Assembly: GCA_000320605.2 (NCBI GenBank)
Contig: KB445801.1
Span: 379,371 to 443,370, forward strand
Origin: Gelatoporia subvermispora B
Lineage: Eukaryota; Basidiomycota; Agaricomycetes; Polyporales; Gelatoporiaceae
Reading direction: 5' to 3'
DNA: 64,000 nucleotides
Position numbers and translations under genes: made by a program. Shown one piece after another: positions 57,901 to 64,000 of the stretch; the stretch's first letter is position 1; every line of letters begins with the position of its first letter. A model generated the notes under the pieces. That model saw nothing but the letters and a program-made list of their open reading frames with translations, was not told where the DNA came from and made no database searches.

Positions 57901-58497
57901 ACGGGGAATGCCCATCGACTCCATGATCTGGAATTGGTATTGCAGGCCAGTCGCCTTCGCCGCTACCTTACCCTTCCTCGCCTTGTCAACGGCCTTGGGT
58001 GGCGCGTTAGAGGTGCTGGGAGTAGGGGCAGCAGGCTCCTCTTCCGGCTTGAACTTTTCGAAGTCAGCACCGAACATCTCAAGTTCGCGCTCTATTTTGT
58101 CAGATGCTGCCTAAATCGCAGGTTCAGCATCCCAAGTAAAGCCACAGCTCGTGTGACATACCTTGATCGGCATACCAGTGCAGTGGAATCCATGGGGAAA
58201 GAGCACGCGCTTTCCCTGAAGACGATGGTATCCAGCCGCGAACTCAATCTTCGAGATCGTGAATGCATGTCCCAAGTGCAGAGAGCCGTTCATGTACGGG
58301 TACGGGAAGTTGCCAAACCATTTCGGAAAACGTTCCCTGATCTCCGCCTGCGAGAGGCCCTCCGTCTCTTGAAGTGTGGGGGCATTCACTTCAAAGATCT
58401 TGTCTTGCGCCCATCTCTCCTGGTACTTTTTCTCGAGTTCGATCAAGGTATCGCGCTTGCCGGTCTGCGCGAGCTCGATCGTGTTTGCGGAGGCCAT
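54930..58497 (-). CDS. Leucyl-tRNA synthetase, cytosolic
   Basis: Class Ia synthetase charging tRNA-Leu. It starts [20 protein letters not shown]. The HIGH-type motif is HLGH at residues 74-77 in [14 protein letters not shown]. An acidic/Pro insert with [15 protein letters not shown] and a Lys-rich [11 protein letters not shown] follows. Editing (CP1) domain motifs are [36 protein letters not shown] and [18 protein letters not shown]. The KMSKS motif is in [14 protein letters not shown]. The C-terminal anticodon-binding and eukaryotic extension has [20 protein letters not shown] and ends [10 protein letters not shown]. About 1,080 residues and six short introns. The cytosolic/archaeal-type CP1 and C-terminal extension set it apart from the mitochondrial enzyme. 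Confidence 0.97.
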
Positions 58498-58995
58498 TGT
58501 TGACAGCAAGCTCGAGAGCCGAGGAGGACGTCTAGCTTGCCGCCAGAGATTCAGAATCGTGGTATGAGTCCGAGAATGTGAAGCTCCCCAGCTTGACTCG
58601 AGCAGCGAGTGCAAAAGATCTCCGAGAAATTGCCACTCGAGATGCGTCCGGCACTGTCCGGGGGCGTACTTCGCCACGTGCGTTACAGTCGGCCCCTGAG
58701 AACCTCACGCGACTATTGATACATACGGCTACTGACTATGGTACATAGCAGCTCGAACCAAGACATAAAGCTTGTTGTAGATATTCTTCGCCTGCCTCCA
58801 TGGACATTATTCTTGAAGGACGCTAGCGAGACCCGAAGAGACCGCGAAATCGCAAGACTGCAGCCATTACTGTAACACCGCATTAGGCAAGCCTTTGTTC
58901 GGAACAAATAGAATTCCTTCACGTGCACTTGAACTACATCCGCGTGACCACGACGCGCAAGGTGGCGCGCCATTGCGCGCTCTTCACCTCCCTTC
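58498..58995. other. Divergent promoter, leucyl-tRNA synthetase / SNF2 helicase
   Basis: About 500 bp between opposite start codons. No gene recognised. Confidence 0.45.
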
Positions 58996-61900
58996 ATGTC
59001 GAAGCCTCGTGCCGACGTCAAGCCGGCCACATCTGGCTATATCAACAGTACGGACATTATTGTGGGTTTCGTGTGTAACCACTGATATCGTTGTCTGTCG
59101 CACCGCCAGGAGGACGGCATTCGAATCCAGCACCCTCAGGTTCGTCTTGCAATCCGTGTGCCACACCTGAGCTATTCCTCAAACGAGCTACTTCCAGATC
59201 AAGACTCAGACTCAGACTTCACTCCCGGTGTGTACATCTACGATGCACCAAAGAAGAGTAAAAAATACCGGAAGTCAAACTCGGAGGAGCCCTCGCACAG
59301 TGGGACACGTAAGCGCAGAAGAGAAACTTTGAATGAATTAACTGAGTCAAGACCCAAGAAGAAACGTATGAGCAACGAGTGATTTACTCGAATTGAATTA
59401 TACTGAGGCCCATATAAGGAGCAGACAACTGGAAAGCTGGTCCTTCGCATAATGCTCTCTTAGAGTGTTTCAGTAAGGCAGTATCCCGTTTACACAGTCG
59501 CGAAGCTCATATGACCCCTCAGAGGACATGGACCTTAAATCAGCATCTGAAGGTGATGATGAAGAGGCCGAAGGGGACAGTGAAGGTTCGCATGGATCTA
59601 TGGCTGAAAGCCCTACGAAACATCCGGAACTACGCTCGTTCACAGCGCTCAGAAACAACACCTCAAGGAACAGCCTTCCGCCACCCCAAGATGATTCTGT
59701 TACGGGTGTGTAGGCAGCTTGCCTGTGTCTATTCATCGGCACAATCTGACCAGGAATTCCTCGACAGAACCTGAGAGCGACAACGATGAGATGACCAATG
59801 TAGCGCTCTCCCCAACAAGTCGTGGGAAACTTAGTACTCGACAACGAGCCGGATCAGTGAACAACTCAGATGATTCAGTGACAGAGCCAGAGTCAGATGA
59901 TAATTTGAACATGACTTCAACCGCAGGACCCGCCATCGCAAGTGCGGACGGTATCCACAGGGAGACTCTTGCCCATAACATTAACTGTACGTTAGTTATT
60001 CATATTCGAGGTTGCATATTCATGAATGGAACATTATACTAGACACCAAAAATGGACGACCACCGGATGTCACAAGGCCCACAGGCTTGTCCACACTCGT
60101 GGACTCTGACTCTGTCACAGAATCAGAAACCGAGTCCGAGTCAGGCAACGAGTCGGGGTCCGAATATCAGTCTGCTAGCAATGTGCGTCTTTCGTATGCC
60201 CTGTCCTTGTGAACTTTGTGAAACTGAGCCAATCGCCCGCACAGGCCCTTCAGCCACGTCCTGCCTTTACGCCGGAGTCGTCACAGAATCTCCGCGGCCC
60301 GATGAAATTGGATGAGCATCACCAAGTGCCCGCGTCTATCAACACATTCTTGAGAGATTACCAACGTGATGGCATTTCTTTCTTTTGGGAGCGGTACCGT
60401 CAGGGTCAAGGTGGCTTATTGGGAGATGATATGGGACTCGTGCGTCAACTGACATCCATTCTTGAGATACAAGAAAGTCCCTCTGACTTTGGATCTCGCA
60501 CTGTCTGTGCCCATACAGGGCAAGACTATCCAGGTCATCTCTTTCCTCTCAGCCATCATGAAGAAACGTGGCAACGTCCGAGACGTGGATCGCAGGAGGA
60601 ACCATGTCTCGCACTTGCAGGATGTTAGCACGCGATGGAAGGAACGTAGGCGTCTACCTTACCCCAACAAGACTTGGCCAACTTGCCTCATCATTGCTCC
60701 AAGCAGTGTTGTAGGTAATTGGGAGCGCGAATTTGAGACAGTAATTACATCCTCAGCCTGCGCGCGTTCTATACATTGACTTCATCACCAGTGGGGCTAC
60801 TTCGAAGTCGGGATTTACACAGGAGCCGCCCGCGCAGAAGTCCTGAACGACTTCAAGCTAGGACGACTTGACGTGGGTGGGTCATTCGATGAGCCTTATA
60901 TCCCGCATAACCCTACTTACACGTGACCCAAGTGATTACATCCTTCGAGACAGCTCGAATGGACATCAGTCTTCTAGACGACCTTGCTTGGTCCGTAGTG
61001 ATTATAGATGAGGTACATAGGGTCAAGAATCCGAAGTCAAGAACTACGACGGCTCTAGCTCGGTTCTCGTGCAAAGTTCGCTTTGGTCTCACTGGAACGG
61101 GTGCGTCTCTCAGTCTCAGCTATCAAACGCCAGACTGAAGTGAGCGTTTAGCGATTCAGAACGATTATGGAGAGCTGTGGACGATGCTCGATTGGGCAAA
61201 TCCAGGCAGTGTAGGCACAAAGCGTCAGTGGGAAGGGTACGTAGTACGACCCCTAACACTGGGGCAGAGCAAATCTGCAACAGATGAACAGCACGTGAAA
61301 GCCGCTGTAAGTGAGGTACTCGAACCCGCAGCAAATTCGCTGACGGATCTGCAGTTAGTAGCTAAGATTCTGACAGAGAAATTATTGCCTAAATTCTTCC
61401 TCCGTCGGTGGGCGCCTGGCCACAGCTCTATTGCTACAAATTGTACTCACACGTGGCTCTAGGACAAAGCAGATCATCAAGGATCAGGTGAGCGATGTGT
61501 GGCGTTAGGTGCGAACGCACGTACTGACGACATTCGAAGCTGCCGAAAAAGATCGATCAGGTGGTGTTCTGTCCACTGACATCGGTGCAACTTGCCGTGT
61601 ACAAGCGCATTCTCGGCCTTCCCGCCGTCGAGAATCTAACCAGAAAAGACGAATTGTGCGACTGTGGCTCCCGCAAAGCGTAAGCTTAGTCAACATATGC
61701 CGTCCGGAGCGCATGTCACTGACGCCCAGCGCAGGCGCAGGAAATGCTGTCATCCGTTCGACAAAGCCGACCTTTTCAAGTACATGTCAACCCTGATCAA
61801 GATTGCCAATCACCTAGCCTTGATTCTGCCTGGTGAGTCCCGGTGAATGTCCGGGCATTTGATCGGCTACCTGAACACAACCCCTTGATCAGCGCCCAAC

Positions 61901-63931
61901 GACACTGAGGAACAGGTTAGTCCCCGGACCGTCATATGAATTCCGATCGTTACCCACGATACTCGCAGGTGATACGCAACCGAGAGCTCTCGCGCCTTGC
62001 ATTTCCCCAGAGCGAAATTCCAAAATACATAACATCAATTTATAATCCTAAATTATGTGGCAAGTGGAAGGTCAGAGCCGTCGCTTGTATTCAGATGGGA
62101 TCTCACGGCTGCTGTCAGGTTCTAGAAGCGCTGCTGAAAGACTGGCGAAAGGACCCATCTAACAAGGTCCTCATTTTCACGAAATCTGTCAAATTATTAC
62201 AGATGCTGGACTTCCACTTGCGTAACCAAAGTACGTTTAGTGCATTTATGTGCTGTTCAATCTATCTAAATGCTTCCCGCTGCTCCTTATGTCCGCAGAT
62301 CTAGGTTTTGTGACGTTGGATGGTTCCACTAAGTCAGCGGAACGTATGTCTCCCGAGGTTCCGGATGTCCGCGGTGTCCCTGATGGCCAATTCTTAGGAA
62401 TGCCGCTCATCGACCGGTTTCACGCGGACCCGGACATCTTCGTCTTCTTGATCTCGACGCTCGCCGGCGGCACGGGCCTGAATTTAACCGGCGCGAATAA
62501 AGTTGTTATTTTCGGTGAGTGTGATGCGCGCCCGCTCGCGTTGCCGTTATGCGCTTCCTCCTAACGTGTCCCGGCGGCCGCATAGATCCAAATTGGAGTA
62601 AGCGTGGAATCTCGCAATTCACGTGCTGAGTACGCGGTTTGACGTGTTGCGAATACAGATCCTGCCCACGATTTGCAAGCTATGGACCGAGCGTACCGGT
62701 TTGGTCAGACAAGAGACGTCTCGGTGTACCGTCTGCTTGGTGCGGGCTCCATCGAGGAGCTCATCTATGCCCGTCAGATTTATAAGCAACAGCAAATGCT
62801 CGTAGGGTATAATGCGAGTTTTCAGACACGGTGAGCGACCATTGGCGTCCGATGGGCTGCTGCAAATTCAATTGACTGTGGTACCTCGAAGGTATTTTGA
62901 GGGCGTCCAGGGTGAGAAGAGTAAACAGGGTGAATTATTTGGAATCAAGAACATCTTCAAACTCCATGAGGACACTTTGGCGACGAAAAAGGCGGTTGGT
63001 AATCATGCGTTGTTGGATGGTCAATTACTGATCCCGAGCTTCGCGCAGATCGAGGAAGCTAGTATCTTGGATCTAGACTGGGCTCTGTCCAACATGGATG
63101 CCAAGGGCAAAAAAGCCTCGCGCGAACGTTCCTCGAAGACGGAGTGGGTTTACGAAGCTGAAGCATCCGGAAGTAATGAATACGTAGGTGGCGGCCTCAG
63201 TTCGCACATTCCCATCGCTAATTACCGTCCCTCAGGGAGACCTTCGTGGTCTCGGCGCGCTTTTATTCGACGATGGTGTGTCGATTCCAAAATTACTTTC
63301 TCTGCGCGTTGCATTGATGCATCAAATTGCAGAAGCACCATTAGTGGACAGCAGGGACAGTGGCATACAGAAGACGCTGAACGACATCGGCGTCAAGTAT
63401 TCGCACCGAAACGAAGATGTCACGGCAGAGAGTACAATTGAGGGTCAGCGTGTGCGTCAGAAAATGGAGGTGAGCACGTTTTGCGAAAGCCATGCAGACA
63501 GCGATGTCACGGGACGATCTTCAGGAGCAAAAGAAAGCACAGAAGAAGAAGGTCCGTGCCAAGAAGGACTCTGGCTCTGTCCATGCATCTCCAGAAGCAG
63601 AATGGCCACCGCGACGCAAGCATCACAAAGCACCACCAAGCCCGAAGACCAAGTGAGAATTTTGTCCTGTTTCTCAGCGCCTGTGATACAAGATCTGAAT
63701 GCTTTGCATTTAGGCTCCGGTCTCGTCAGATGGCCTTAGTAGAACTGGGCATGATTAGGAGCCCTGCTCATCTGGCTGAATTTGCTCAAGAATTGTACGT
63801 ATGCTTCGCGGAGTGAGATTCTCGGACATATCCGACTGATGTACTCGGTCTAAAGTGGTAGGAAGACTCCTGCAGAACAAGCAGATATTTTGGCCAAAGC
63901 AGATCGACACGCAAAGGCGTGTACAGGTTGA
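58996..63931 (+). CDS. SNF2-family helicase, ERCC6L2/Rad26-like
   Basis: DNA-dependent ATPase related to ERCC6L2 (DNA repair). It starts [19 protein letters not shown], then [20 protein letters not shown], followed by an acidic Ser/Asp/Glu and Lys/Arg linker (59200-60200; [15 protein letters not shown]). Helicase lobe 1 has [17 protein letters not shown], then GLLGDDMGL, an intron and [11 protein letters not shown], so the Walker A box is split. Next are [32 protein letters not shown] (DEVH rather than DEAH) and [16 protein letters not shown]. Lobe 2 has [58 protein letters not shown] and [17 protein letters not shown]. After it comes [19 protein letters not shown], a hallmark of the ERCC6L2 group. 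The last readable exon is [18 protein letters not shown] to TGA at 63929. A final GTTGAC donor could extend it past the window. Confidence 0.9.
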
Positions 63932-64000
63932 CTCAGACATCGTTGCATCAACATCCTGAAGAACGTGTACGTATGTTTCGTCTTGTAGAATGACCAATTC

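Noticed and set aside
59117..59140. B-box-like sequence attcgaatcc
   Set aside because: Falls inside the second exon of the SNF2 helicase gene ([10 protein letters not shown]) and lacks an A box.

Overview
The window looks like a nuclear chromosome segment from a filamentous basidiomycete, most likely an Agaricomycete. Genes lie on both strands and are cut by many short introns of about 45-70 bp with GT(A/G)-AG ends and CTNAC/CTGAC-like branch points. Several families are typical of mushroom-forming fungi: a WW-like multi-pass membrane protein, HET-domain, fungal APH-kinase, F-box, secreted SurE and Dal5-type permease genes. I see no rRNA genes, intact tRNAs, CRISPR arrays, transposases or bacterial operons.

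Layout. 0.9-3.4 kb: a membrane protein of unknown role and a small acidic protein. 4.7-11.3 kb: mitochondrial aconitase and a Dal5-like anion:cation symporter, both on minus. 12.3-17.7 kb: an accessory stretch on minus with an OTT_1508-like nucleic-acid deaminase homologue, a membrane-anchored SET protein and a broken HET-domain gene. 18.9-28.3 kb: a secreted histidine acid phosphatase, a SIRT5-class sirtuin, an APH-like kinase, a secreted SurE-type phosphatase and an F-box protein. 28.9-37.0 kb: two inverted copies of a stand-alone double-domain dihydroneopterin aldolase (FolB) gene flank a small orphan protein and an FLVCR/MFSD7-type transporter, and a ~300-bp tandem repeat abuts the second copy. 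37.6-38.7 kb: two degenerate minisatellites. 40.4-43.3 kb: two more SurE-like genes in tandem with a shared promoter block containing GATA sites.

43.7-63.9 kb is mostly conserved housekeeping sequence: branched-chain aminotransferase, tRNA pseudouridine synthase PUS3/DEG1, an otubain deubiquitinase, an NHP6-like HMG-box protein, an OSH4/KES1-type oxysterol-binding protein, cytosolic leucyl-tRNA synthetase and an ERCC6L2/Rad26-like SNF2 helicase reaching almost to the window end.

The genes do not form one pathway. The points most worth follow-up are the deaminase/SET/HET stretch, the FolB duplication, the SurE family expansion with its copied promoter, and the repeat-rich gap at 37.6-38.7 kb. 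Exon borders were read by eye from reading frames and splice consensus. Gene spans are firmer than individual splice sites.
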